Source: Heligmosomoides polygyrus polygyrus (lineage: Eukaryota; Nematoda; Chromadorea; Rhabditida; Heligmosomidae). Taken from it: a stretch of 64,000 bases of DNA. The notes under the pieces are model-generated. The model had not been told where the DNA came from. It did no database searches and saw only the letters and a list, made by a program, of their open reading frames with translations. Below are positions 11,000 to 20,389 of this stretch, piece by piece. Every line of letters begins with the position of its first letter. The first letter of the stretch is position 1. A program made the translations under genes and the position numbers. The stretch is from assembly GCA_947396885.1 (NCBI GenBank), contig OX377205.1, positions 70,342,969-70,406,968 on the forward strand, given 5' to 3'.

Positions 11000-12540
11000 G
11001 ATTGTGACGTCAAATCTCAAATTAATCAGATGCTGCGGAAATTTTCGGGCCCTATCAAAAACACTTTTCACAATACTAAAATCCTGTAGGAAGTCTAAAT
11101 GGAGTCTCGGGTTCACGGCTCATTCCTTTTATGGTCTGTAATTACAGTTGCTATTTATTTATTTCTTTATGCGTCGAAAAAGCGAGCATTACAATTAGAA
11201 TAAAAGAACAAACAATGGAGCAAATCTATTACTTTTTAATCACATAACAGTAGGCAATAGAATCCGTAAAATCTCCTAGTCGGGGGGCACATAACTAAAA
11301 AATGTGCAACAAATTGACCTGAGACTCACGGAGGAGCTTCGAGAGGACGAAAAAATGGAGGAAATAGGACCCCAAAAACAAACAAAAAAATCATCGACGT
11401 ACCGGCGGGTAAAGCGCATTCAAACACAGCTGATTGCCGCCTGAAATGTTATAACCGGGATCTATCATAGTGAGGGGGTGGGGCGCATAGCTTTGCCTCT
11501 TTACAACTGCGGCGAAGCCGATTGTATTTTTCGTGAATTTTGTCGGATTAGGCATTATTTTGTCCTCTAGAACCCGCTCCGTGAATCCCAAGGCAATTTA
11601 TTGCATAATTTTTAGTTACCCTCCCGACTAGGATAAATCCAGTCCGCAATATCATACATAACCTCCCATGCAATGTGTGTTGAATTGATCGTAAAGGCCC
11701 AAGCGGTGGTGAAGAGCAGTGCCTAGAAAAAGACTCATTCACGTGACTGATGCCGCCCAACATCCTGTCTTAACTCGGATCTGCTATGCCTCCAGTGTTT
11801 GAGAAAGATTGCCTCTTTGACATGTTTTGGTATTTAGACCACCCAAATCGTGTAGCCTGACGAAAAACTGAATGGTTCTCTGGAAAACCTTTCTGGAAGA
11901 TTTTCTCCAGAACCACTTGGTCGTGCTCGAGGATTCTAATCTCGGCAAAGCCAGAAATTCCTCTGCAAACAAACTTCTAAAACTCTTGGATTGTCTTGGA
12001 TTCACTCAGTGGTCACAGAACCCACGCGACACGATGTTGGACAAAACAAACGAAATTTGGACAGCTCCACACCAAGTAAAGAAATTAATTAAGCGTAGCT
12101 GACCAGGACAGTTTAGTTTTTGAAGTCCAAATCTCTCCACATGCAAGTCCCTTCACCAAATTTTGTCAAGGCATGCTATCTAAATATCTTTGTCAATATA
12201 CTTCTGCTGACCGGTAGTGTTTCAAAATTGCAGTGGAATCTAAAAAGCTGAGAAGGATAATTTATCTAACACAAGCGTACTCCGGTTGGAATGTTTTTTG
12301 TAAAATCCACATATAGATATAGTTTTCCCACCGTTGGATCGACTGAGAACAATGCTTACCACTCAGAACGCGCATTTGGTTGGCCCTTTGCTTTAATTTC
12401 AAATGTTGTATTGCCATTAACCAGTACTTGGAATTGTTGGTTCTTCTTGCTAAGTTTTTTTTCTTATTTTTTGCCCACTATTCTGTTCCTACCAACCTTG
12501 TCTTTTATTGTTAAAATTCTCAGCGCGCTCCTCAGTGGCG
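11000..12540. other. Intronic sequence, no recognised element
   Basis: Lies between two exons of the membrane-protein gene. It contains short AT-rich runs (12540-12564, AAATAAATAAAT) that may be the tail of an old retroelement. No transposon protein is readable. Confidence 0.4.
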
Positions 12541-12687
12541 TAGCATATAAATAAATAAATAAACACGACGCAGCTCGATGCAGCGAAAACCTGACTTTTC
12601 ATATCCGACAAGAGAGAAAGTGCAAGAAAGTTAAAAATCAAAACGTACTTCTATACTCACGAAACAGCAGAGCAGTCCGTAAACCGC

Positions 12688-12768
12688 AAACCCAGACTCG
12701 AACCCCTGATCCCTTCATTGCAACTCGGCTTCGCTACCCGCTCGGCTACCCAGTCGCCGGCACCTTAC
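12688..12768 (-). repeat. tRNA-like pseudogene or SINE head
   Basis: On the minus strand there is an A box (TAGCCGAGCGGGTAGC, leucine/serine-type) and a B box (GGGGTTCGAGTCT) with tRNA-like spacing. The acceptor and T stems do not pair well, so this is probably a pseudo-tRNA or the head of another SINE family. Confidence 0.5.
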
Positions 12769-13234
12769 CAGTGAATGATTCACCTGAATGGACCGTGCAG
12801 CTTCCCTCAGAAAGTCTAACAAATTGTCGGATTTTCAGCTATAATTAAAGTTCTATACCTTTTGCAGATTTGTTTCTGAGCATTACACGGCTATTCAAGG
12901 AGTCACTTTCGCCTAATCAATCCGTACTGAAATTCAGTGTTGAAAATGGGCTTTCATTGGCTTTTGATGCACTCATAGAAAACTGATTGCGAGCAAGCTT
13001 ATCCTGATATAAGTTTTTTGTTAGCCTCTTTTATAATTTTTCTGTTTTGTCGAATTCAGTTACACTGCTAGCCTTTATTTTCTGTTATTAGAAGAGATGT
13101 ATAAAGGCATTAAATTGAACTGAATATGTGGGATCTATAAACCAAACTAGGCGAAACTTGAACAAGCATTCTCTGCCTTTTCAACAGGGGAAAATGCTAG
13201 AAATAAATTTCAGCTCAGACATTGTAAAACTCAC

Positions 13235-13432
13235 GTGTACACAAATCCGACGACCAGGAGCAATATGTCCAGCACAAGATGTGAGACGAAGAGGCTTCGT
13301 CGCGCTAGGCAGACTCCGATCAGGTAGGGGAACAGCGTGAGAAGCTGACAGGCTGACCACAGGTCGAACATGGTCCGAGCTATGCAAGTGGCCGACGAGG
13401 AGAACGTTGACAACTGGGACTGAAACCGGCAG
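13235..13432 (-). CDS. Exon with two membrane segments, membrane-protein gene
   Basis: Acceptor TTCTTCTACAG and consensus donor AC|GTGAGT bound a 198-base exon. The frame leads with one base, gives 65 codons and leaves AC, which joins the next exon in frame. It encodes a polar Ser/Thr-rich start, a cysteine-containing hydrophobic segment (SACQLLTLFPYLIGVCLA), a basic pair (ARR) and a second hydrophobic segment (LVLDILLLVVGFVY). The leading phase requires an upstream exon that leaves two bases. The exon at 15473-15327 leaves none, so a small linking exon is missing or unrecognised; a possible acceptor (TTATCAG) lies just above 13670. A second frame is also open here but is not hydrophobic and does not match the downstream phase. 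Confidence 0.75.
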
Positions 13433-13704
13433 CTGTAGAAGAAGGAAAAAAGATTTAAATTCATTTTGAAAGAAAAAATCGTCAGAGTTTCGAGGAAAAG
13501 AAATGGTTATTGATGAGAGGAGGTCTGGTCGTGTTTAAGTGCTTTTATTTTTTGTACCCGAAAATCACGCATTCGGCTGGACAGAAACATTCCGTTTCTT
13601 TCGACTTTCAATGTCCGTGGGCATGTGGATAGCTCAAAAATGACGAAAAATGGCACCACTTCGGTACGGGCTGATAAGGAAAAAGCGACGCCTATAATGG
13701 CGTT

Positions 13705-13751
13705 GTCGTACTCAAAAATAAACCTACAAAAGGTTTATTTTTGAGCACGAC
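13705..13751. repeat. 21-bp near-perfect inverted repeat
   Basis: GTCGTACTCAAAAATAAACC at 13705-13724 pairs with 13731-13751 around a 5-base loop, with one mismatch. It is AT-rich and intronic. Confidence 0.75.
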
Positions 13752-13926
13752 AGCTTCGAAGCTTCTCTCCAATTGCTATAGAGTGACGATGCGGCCTTTT
13801 GCCTGAATCTTTCGTTTGGATGATCTCGTCATAAGACTACACCAAAACATCGGTTCAGCTCTGATATACATTTTCTGCGAGAAAGGCCATAACGGCCATA
13901 GAGTAAGACAAAATTCGAATTTCCCT

Positions 13927-13979
13927 GCGGGTGTAGACTTGGGCCCCCCACTCACTTGTAGGCCCAAGTCAACACCCGC
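13927..13979. repeat. 19-bp inverted repeat, GC-rich
   Basis: GCGGGTGTAGACTTGGGCC (13927-13945) pairs with 13961-13979 with one mismatch around a 15-base loop. Confidence 0.75.
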
Positions 13980-14259
13980 TAGGAGACCTTTCGTTCCTTG
14001 CTAATATGAATATGAAGTGCGATCGTTTAAAGGACAACGCATGGTGTTTTTGAAGTTTTCTCCACGAGGGAATCTGACCAATTTCAACAGAGAGTAAAGA
14101 GAAAAAGCCATGAAAGTAGAGTCTACCTGATAGATTCAGTTATTGCTCTAATAGTATAAAATCAAATGCTGGATTTGCGAATAAACAGGAAGACCATCGG
14201 AATCATAGCGGTCTCGGAAAAATAGTTTCTTTGATAATTGTATTGTGTATGATGAAACG

Positions 14260-14566
14260 GGGCGGGTGAAATTGGGCACGTGTAGCGCACTCGGAGGAGG
14301 CACCGACCGTCGCCTGCAGCCGATACCAGGTTCCTGGTTCGGATTTCCCGCCCAGGCTAACGAAGACTTCCTTCCCTCCGGGGTCGGTGAATTGATACCA
14401 GACTTGTCTGGGAAGGATAAAGCGCTGACTTGTTCATCAGCTGGCCACCGCAAGTAATTGTATGGCCAAATACGCATTCAAATCGCCTCCACGACAACCC
14501 CCAAAGGTAGTAGAATGCGTGGCGCATTCCAAACGGGATTGAGTAACGCCGTCCTTTATCCTTTAT
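14260..14566 (+). mobile_element. tRNA-derived SINE, tandem copy 1
   Basis: Same family as 7348-7639: head GTAGCGCACTCGGAGGAGGC, B-box-like CCTGGTTCGGATTTCCC, and tail GTCCTTTATCCTTTAT. It is flanked by the 12-bp direct repeat TATGATGAAACG at 14248-14259 and 14567-14578. Confidence 0.8.
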
Positions 14567-14578
14567 TATGATGAAACG

Positions 14579-14846
14579 AAAGGTGTGGTAGCACAATCGG
14601 AGGAGGCGCCGACCGTCGCGGGCACCCGACTTCAAGTTTCTGGTTCGGACTTCGACCAGCCCAACCAAAAATTTCCGGGATTGGTGAATTGATGAGATCG
14701 TCTGGGAACGATAAAGCAGTCTTGTTCACCATCAGCTGGCCACCGTAAGTCGTTGTAGGTCATTCAAATCGTCACCACGATATTCCGGTGAGGTAGAATG
14801 CCCGGCGCATAGCAGATTTGCTTGAACGACGCCGTTCTCCATCCTT
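14579..14846 (+). mobile_element. tRNA-derived SINE, tandem copy 2
   Basis: Follows copy 1 directly in the same orientation. The head GTAGCACAATCGGAGGAGGC is intact; the body is more diverged. After its tail (CATCCTT) comes TATGATAAGACG (14847-14858), a 10/12 match to the TATGATGAAACG repeats flanking copy 1. The two insertions therefore used, or duplicated, the same target. Confidence 0.75.
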
Positions 14847-14917
14847 TATGATAAGACGACGTTTAGAATAATAAAATAAGATAAAGATAAGCGTTGGCGT
14901 CAATCATTAACCACTTC

Positions 14918-15138
14918 CACGGGCTGTCATGGAGGCAATTTGGATGCGCATTTGGAGTCAACAATGACCTGCTTTGGCCATCCGATGAACAAGCCAGCGT
15001 TTTGTTCTTTTCTGGGAAATATGGCACGGATTCTCCGATGCCGGAAAGGTGTAAGGTTTGAATGGCGGGGCAGCAGATATGAAACGGGAAGCTTGAGTCG
15101 GAATGGTGCCACAGCTTCCTCCTACTGCGCTACGACCC
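14918..15138 (-). mobile_element. tRNA-derived SINE, partial copy
   Basis: The head TCGTAGCGCAGTAGGAGGAAG is near 15138 on the minus strand, and the body matches the family (GCGCATCCAAATTGCC region). The 3' tail is absent. Confidence 0.65.
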
Positions 15139-15326
15139 GCCCGTCTGAGACAATAGCTTCGTAAAACCTCGTTGACTTCATTAAGTTCCAAGGAATCGAA
15201 GGTGGCCAATCATTTGCCGGGAATAATACCTCTAACAATCTTAGCCCACACGTCATAAAACTACACGCTGGTTCTGAAAGGCTTAACAGGATGTTAGGTT
15301 TAATGACTCTGTCGCCAATCACCTAC

Positions 15327-15473
15327 CTCAAAATCTCCGTGAAGAGGCTTCTGTTCGTCCTGCTTGGACGAACCACGCTCCGAAGGATAGCTAAGGATGC
15401 CGGAGTCGATGGCATCGTCAAGGCTTCGGTCGTAGCCGTGCTTCACCGGTCGTGGACGTGGGGTCGTCGGCTT
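15327..15473 (-). CDS. Internal exon, Pro/Arg-rich then acidic
   Basis: Acceptor TTCTCATTCAG and donor GAG|GTAGGT bound exactly 49 codons in phase 0. The encoded segment starts KPTTPRPRPVKHGYDRSLDD and ends PLHGDFE; it is hydrophilic and probably disordered. It joins in frame to the exon ending at 15679 (…TVPEQ). Domain membership is unknown. Confidence 0.7.
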
Positions 15474-15678
15474 CTGAATGAGAACTATTATGCACTTTAT
15501 CCTATACCTTCATCCCTTCGAAGCTGGATGAGCACTAGTCTCTCTTAAATTAAAAGGACTGGGTTAAGCTGTATGCAATCCCAGAAGTTGACAAAGAGGT
15601 CGATTAGCTTCTGCTTCCTCCTTTCAAATCAACAGGAAGGAGAGGAAATCGAACTTCTAACGGCTTTGTGGTTCTGAC

Positions 15679-16014
15679 CTGCTCCGGAACTGTATCTGTA
15701 GGTGACGGCTGCTCGTTACTGAGCCGCTCCAACGTGCTCAGTTCTCGCTGCGGCGCCAACGGCGGCCGTCCGAAGCCGAATCGCCTCTTCTTCTCCTCCT
15801 CCGTCTCAACGCCCGTGGGAACCCATGGCGCCCTTGTGACCGGCAGCACCGTGACGGCGACAGTGACGGTCGACGTCGTCGGTGGAGCTGAGGTCAGCAT
15901 CCACGTGGAGAGCTGGTGAGTGGTGTAGAAGCTCTTCAACGTCGGAACGGCCGTTGTCGTTAGGATATCTTCACTTGGCACATTGAGGTGCACAACTGAG
16001 ACAGAAACCGGGTC
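15679..16014 (-). CDS. Internal exon, Thr/Val/Pro-rich
   Basis: Acceptor ATCTTTCCAG and donor GAGCAG|GTCAGA bound exactly 112 codons in phase 0. The sequence is rich in threonine, valine and proline (TTSTVTVAVTVLPVTRAPW), then charged (ETEEEKKRRFGFGRPP). This fits an extracellular or linker region ahead of the membrane segments. If the donor is not used, the frame continues 24 codons to a TAA at 15606-15604, so an alternative short end is possible. Confidence 0.72.
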
Positions 16015-16360
16015 CTGGAAAGATGAAAATAACTCCGCATGCTTATTAGAAAAAGAACAAAAATTGTAAATCAAATATGTAAATCTCGTGACGGGACTGT
16101 ATAGGTACGACACTCTTCTCAAACACCAGTGCCCAAACCTCTTCTCGTGTACGAGTCCCTGTGATGCTCCTGATGTCACCTTCGGTTAGGGAGAGCTGAG
16201 ATGGGGTCACTTATTCAATAGTTTTCAGCAATGCTAAGTGCATATTTCCGGGACTCCTAGCACATAACCCTTTTATTGAAGAAAAATAACTATGTGTAGG
16301 CGCTCTAGACATTGAAACGGATTGGCGAGCCTTGAGGAACAGATGGCTTACAATTACCCT

Positions 16361-16530
16361 GTTATACTCCCGCGGGAGGCCTCTGTTATACTCCCGCGGG
16401 AGCATCCGCGGAACGTCCGCGGACCAATGGTGCACGGCGGAGGCGGGCGTGGCGAGGCGCGGCGATTGGCCAGGTGAGGAGTCTCGGCGCGATTCCCGCC
16501 CTTCCGCGGTTGCTTCCGCGGGAGTATAAC
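16361..16530. repeat. GC-rich short element with inverted ends
   Basis: The left end carries GTTATACTCCCGCGGGAG twice in tandem (16361-16378 and 16385-16402). The right end at 16513-16530 is its reverse complement (CTTCCGCGGGAGTATAAC). The interior is strongly GC-rich with several CCGCGG palindromes, unlike the surrounding intron. It looks like a small non-autonomous element, but no target duplication was identified. Confidence 0.6.
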
Positions 16531-16652
16531 TCAGGCCATAGGTGGTCTTCCCAGGGAACCGAACTCTAAAGAACTCCTGACTTGTCAACGGACTTACTGC
16601 ACACATTCCGTTACGATTTATGTGAACGCTTTCAGAGAAAATCTGTACTCAC

Positions 16653-16775
16653 ATCGCCGTTGTCCTCCAGGAGTCCTGAGATGGCAGTCGTTTTCGGAGC
16701 AGCTGCGTGTGTCGTGTAGTTCAACTCGTCCATTTCCCACATGAGACGAGTTTCCTCAGAAAGACGAGTCGACGG
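16653..16775 (-). CDS. Internal exon, 41 codons
   Basis: Acceptor TTTATTTTCAG and consensus donor GAT|GTGAGT bound exactly 41 codons in phase 0. The encoded segment starts PSTRLSEETRLMWEMDELNY and ends LLEDNGD. Joining to exon 16014-15679 is in frame. The intron between holds the GC-rich inverted-end element. Function is unknown. Confidence 0.75.
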
Positions 16776-17004
16776 CTGAAAATAAAGTGATACTGAGATC
16801 TTTCAATAAGGGATGGACTACAACTGTCTGTATAGCCTAGGAATAGCGACCACTACATACAGCATGGTAGCCCATCATTGACTACATCCTATGGGGTCTC
16901 CAAATACCTTATTTTAAAGGGACTTCAATGCCTTTCGACTTTCTTTTACCATCTGATAGTTTGCGTCTGTACAAATAGAAAACTTGCTCAAACAACAAAC
17001 CACA

Positions 17005-17130
17005 GAATGAAACAGAACGGAACATGTCGCGAATGTGGGCAGCATTGGTAGGTGGGAGTGCGCCACCCAGTAATAACCATCAGACCTCATAGCGAACACA
17101 TGCCAGCCGGTCACAGTACCGACTGTACAC
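17005..17130. repeat. Dispersed repeat, copy A left part
   Basis: Resembles 27279-27380 in the same orientation (shared GAACGGMACATGTCG and GCAGCATTG). The matching right part is at 17836-17920, so roughly 700 bases separate the two halves in this copy. Confidence 0.55.
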
Positions 17131-17244
17131 GGGCGGAGAGGTGTTCCCTACCCTGCTCTCGGAAAGGGGTGGAGTAAAGGGTGCTCTGAGGACGAGATGT
17201 CCGGGTTCCCGTCATCACATGGAGGCATCGCATTTCCAATCACG

Positions 17245-17408
17245 TCCCTTGACCTGGCAGCTCTATTCTGAACAGATTTCGTTCTTGAGACAAGATTCAG
17301 AGCGTTGTATACCACATTTGGAGAAAAGGGCTTTTCAGCTGCAGAGCCGAGGCTTGCTCCAGGTTCCGCCACATTGTTCAGTACTAAGGTGTCGTCCGCA
17401 TTTTCCGA
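17245..17408 (-). CDS. Possible exon, weak
   Basis: A minus-strand open frame follows TTGTTGTAG and reads LSENADDTLVLNN onwards, with a possible donor CCAG|GTCAAG near 17245. Composition is protein-like, but neither splice site is strong and the phase does not connect cleanly to exon 16775. It lies between the two halves of a dispersed repeat, so it may be chance. Confidence 0.3.
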
Positions 17409-17835
17409 CAACTACAACAACATCCTAACGAGATATCTAATGATAACAACACGATCATCCGCTAGAAAGCTGTCCCATATGAGGACAATTGTTTGTTCCT
17501 TTAAAATGAGAGGACGGTGAGCCTGTATCGTGCACAATTTCAGACAAGATTTTTTCAGATTTCAATGTAGAGACCACCAACTCCTGACCAGAATCACCGA
17601 TAGTCTCTAGTTGTGGCGGAAAGTTAAAGAATCCACCTCTCAACTATCTCCACAACCGAACTGGCTAAAAATTGACTTTGGAGTTCCCCAAGAGATGCGC
17701 TCCTCAATCGTCTCCTACCAGCTGTTAGGTTTTTGGGTGACGTCACGCCAATTAACGACGGTTCGTAAACTTGTCCAAATAGGGCGGAAAGTGGGCGGCG
17801 GGCTGGATCGTCTAGGGAAACGCCCCTCCCCCAGT

Positions 17836-17920
17836 ACACCCCTCTCTGAATGACACGCCCATTCTATACGATCTGACTGGTTGGGGGGGGGGGGGGAGGG
17901 TTTATCATCTCCCAATGCTG
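17836..17920. repeat. Dispersed repeat, copy A right part with poly-G
   Basis: CCCCTCTCTGAAT-GACACGCCCA resembles 27400-27425. It is followed by about 13 consecutive G, then CCCAATGCTG. The homologous spot in the other copy carries a run of C. Confidence 0.6.
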
Positions 17921-18179
17921 TTCGTCTTCGTATACATATACTCAGAAAACACTGATTGGTAACATTGCTGTAAGTCAGTATTAGAGCTTAAATGGTTAAA
18001 CTTGCTGAAGCTTAGACTGTCAGTGTCTATTAGTAGTAAAAAAGAAATCTGGTTTTATCCTAGTAGAGGGGCACTCTCTGAATTTTTGGCAACGGCAAAA
18101 CTGAACGCAGACTAGTTTTCGAAGGCAATACCGTGAACTGGCCTACAAGGGAACCTTTCCTTGCAATTTCCTTCCCGGG

Positions 18180-18450
18180 AGAAGCCACTCCCTTTTACTG
18201 GTCACCCTTTCACTGGTCCTCTTCACTGGTCTTCTTCACTGGTGGTCACCCTTACTGGTCCAGCTTTCACTAGTCCCCTTATTGGTCTCTACTTATTAGT
18301 CCCCTCTTGCAATTAGTGGCCACCTTATTGGTCTCCCTTGTTGATCCCCTTCACTGGTCTCCTCTTACTGGTTCCCTTAGTGGTCCCCTTTACTGGTCTC
18401 CTTATTGATTCCCGTTACTGATCCCTCCTTATTGGTCTCCCTCACTCTTC
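18180..18450. repeat. Degenerate minisatellite of about 15 bp units
   Basis: About twenty irregular repeats of a unit close to CCCTTTACTGGTCTC. Spacing and sequence vary between units; there are no unique spacers, so this is not a CRISPR-like array. Confidence 0.75.
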
Positions 18451-18866
18451 TGAATCCCTAAGTACGTTGGACGACATCTTCAGCACGTCTTCTTAATCAG
18501 GGAGATCGGCGCATGATCTCCGTTCATACCCTGACACGTTGTCGGCTCAATACTTTGTAGATCTGCTATCAAGATTGTAAATTCGCCAGCAATCGCCCAT
18601 GGTTAAGCTCAAAGGAAGACCGACTGGCATATCATGAAGGCATTCCTTAGCTTTGGTCCCATGGGTACGAGAACCACGAATTAACTGAATTATATTTAGT
18701 AAGATGACATGTAAGATAAGATGAAGGAAAGCAGAGTAGCTAGACACTTTCGATGTCTCAAAGTTTGGGGTAAGTATTTGAGTATTTGGGAAGCCCATTG
18801 GGATTTTGTTCTATGTATTAATAATATTATTCTGTGTATTTTCTCTTATTATTCTATGTCTTTATG

Positions 18867-20035
18867 CAGCTGCTCGAGAATATCACAAACCTCTGGTGTT
18901 GACGCTCATCGATTACCACAAAGCGTTCGAATCAGTGGAACCGCAGAGAGTTGGGGAAGCACTCAACGAACAGGGGATCGAACCACGATACACGATCATT
19001 CTGAGCAAATGCTACACCGGATGTAGCACTATATTTCGCCCCAACTTAGAGGTGGATGTGGAAAGAGGCGTACCTCAAGGTGATCCCATCTCTCCCAACC
19101 TCTTCTCAGCGTGTTTGGAATCAACCATTCGTCGCTGTAATTGGAGCGACTATGGCGTCGAAGTCGATGGTAGGCAGCTGAACCCCCTGAGATTTGCCGA
19201 CGATATTGTCCTCATCACAAAGTCCACACAGCAGGCATCAAGAATGGCGCACGAGCATCACAACGAAGGAACTGAGGCTGGACTAACAATCAACATGCCG
19301 AAGACGAAACTTATGAGCAACGAGTTCGTGGGCGGTGACTTAGTACTGTTTGAAGAAGCTCCTTTACAGGAAGTCGAAGATTATGTCTACCTCGGGCGAC
19401 TGTTGAACATGAAGAACGACCTAAGACCGGAAATATCACGAAGGAAGAGAGCGGCATGGGCGGCGTACAATTCTGTGTGAGGCGTGGTTGAGAGCTGCAA
19501 TAACTGTGAACTGAGAGCTAATATTATATCTTCAACTCCACAGTTCTTCATGCGCTGTGTTACGCTTGCGAAACATGGGCCATAACAAAAGCAGCAGAAG
19601 ATCAATTACGAAGAGTGCGAACGGCATTGGAAAGGAAGATGGTCGGCATCTCTCTACACCAGCAGCGGCTCTCCGGATTGCACATTGAACAGATCCGAGT
19701 AATGTACAGAGTCTGGGACGTCGTTCTTCATATCGATGAAGCGAAACATCATTTCGCTGGACATTTGATGAGACGAAAGGACGAACCTTGGAGTACCGCC
19801 ACTGTACATTGGGAACCACCCTACAAGAAACGACCACTCGGTCGTCCTCCACTACGATGGCAAGATTCGCTCGCTCGTCGGAACAACATCCGTACCTCTA
19901 ACATCAACTCGGTTAAGGTGCTCGTCTACTGGTCAACTTTGGCTCTAGATCGAACAAAGTGGCGAGCAAGCTGGGACCTCCGCAAGACAAATTGTTGCTG
20001 AGGAACGGGTCGCAAGTATCGCAAGTAAGTAAGTA
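18867..20035 (+). mobile_element. 5'-truncated RTE retrotransposon
   Basis: The encoded reverse transcriptase begins mid-domain. It has the palm motif LIDYHKAFESVE, GVPQGDPISPNLF, the catalytic FADDIVLIT and, further on, RPLGRPPLRW near the C-terminus. The frame breaks at a TGA near 19480 and resumes in another frame to about 20001. The short 3' end carries AAGTAAGTAAGT. It is closest in the window to the plus-strand RTE at 20079-26352, and sits immediately upstream of it. Confidence 0.85.
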
Positions 20036-20389
20036 TTCTATTTCTTTATATCTTTTTTCTCATATATTATTATAAAATCTCCTTCATGTGCTACCTCATC
20101 GCGGTGAAGGGGTGAACATCACTTAGTGATGGCTAGCGGCACAAATGGTCACGCAGTACACGATGCTTTGTCGTGTATAGGCGGCTCTCATGTATCCCTG
20201 GCCAGGAACATGTGAGTAACCAGACCACCGCCATGGCTCAAACAACTAAACCCGCGCCCAGTCCTCCGCCCGCCGGGGGTGGACTTCTACGACGTCGGTT
20301 GCATCCACCTCCGGCGAGGGGCCATCTAATCTCGGTGTTAAGCTATCAGGACGTCATTGGAATCGGACTACCGGAAACTCCCTCCCACC

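Noticed and set aside
14148..14668. Open frames of 103-109 codons on the minus strand
   Set aside because: They are antisense to the tandem SINE copies and have no coding features.
18180..18450. CRISPR-like array
   Set aside because: Units are degenerate and adjacent, with no constant-length unique spacers, in a eukaryotic genome.
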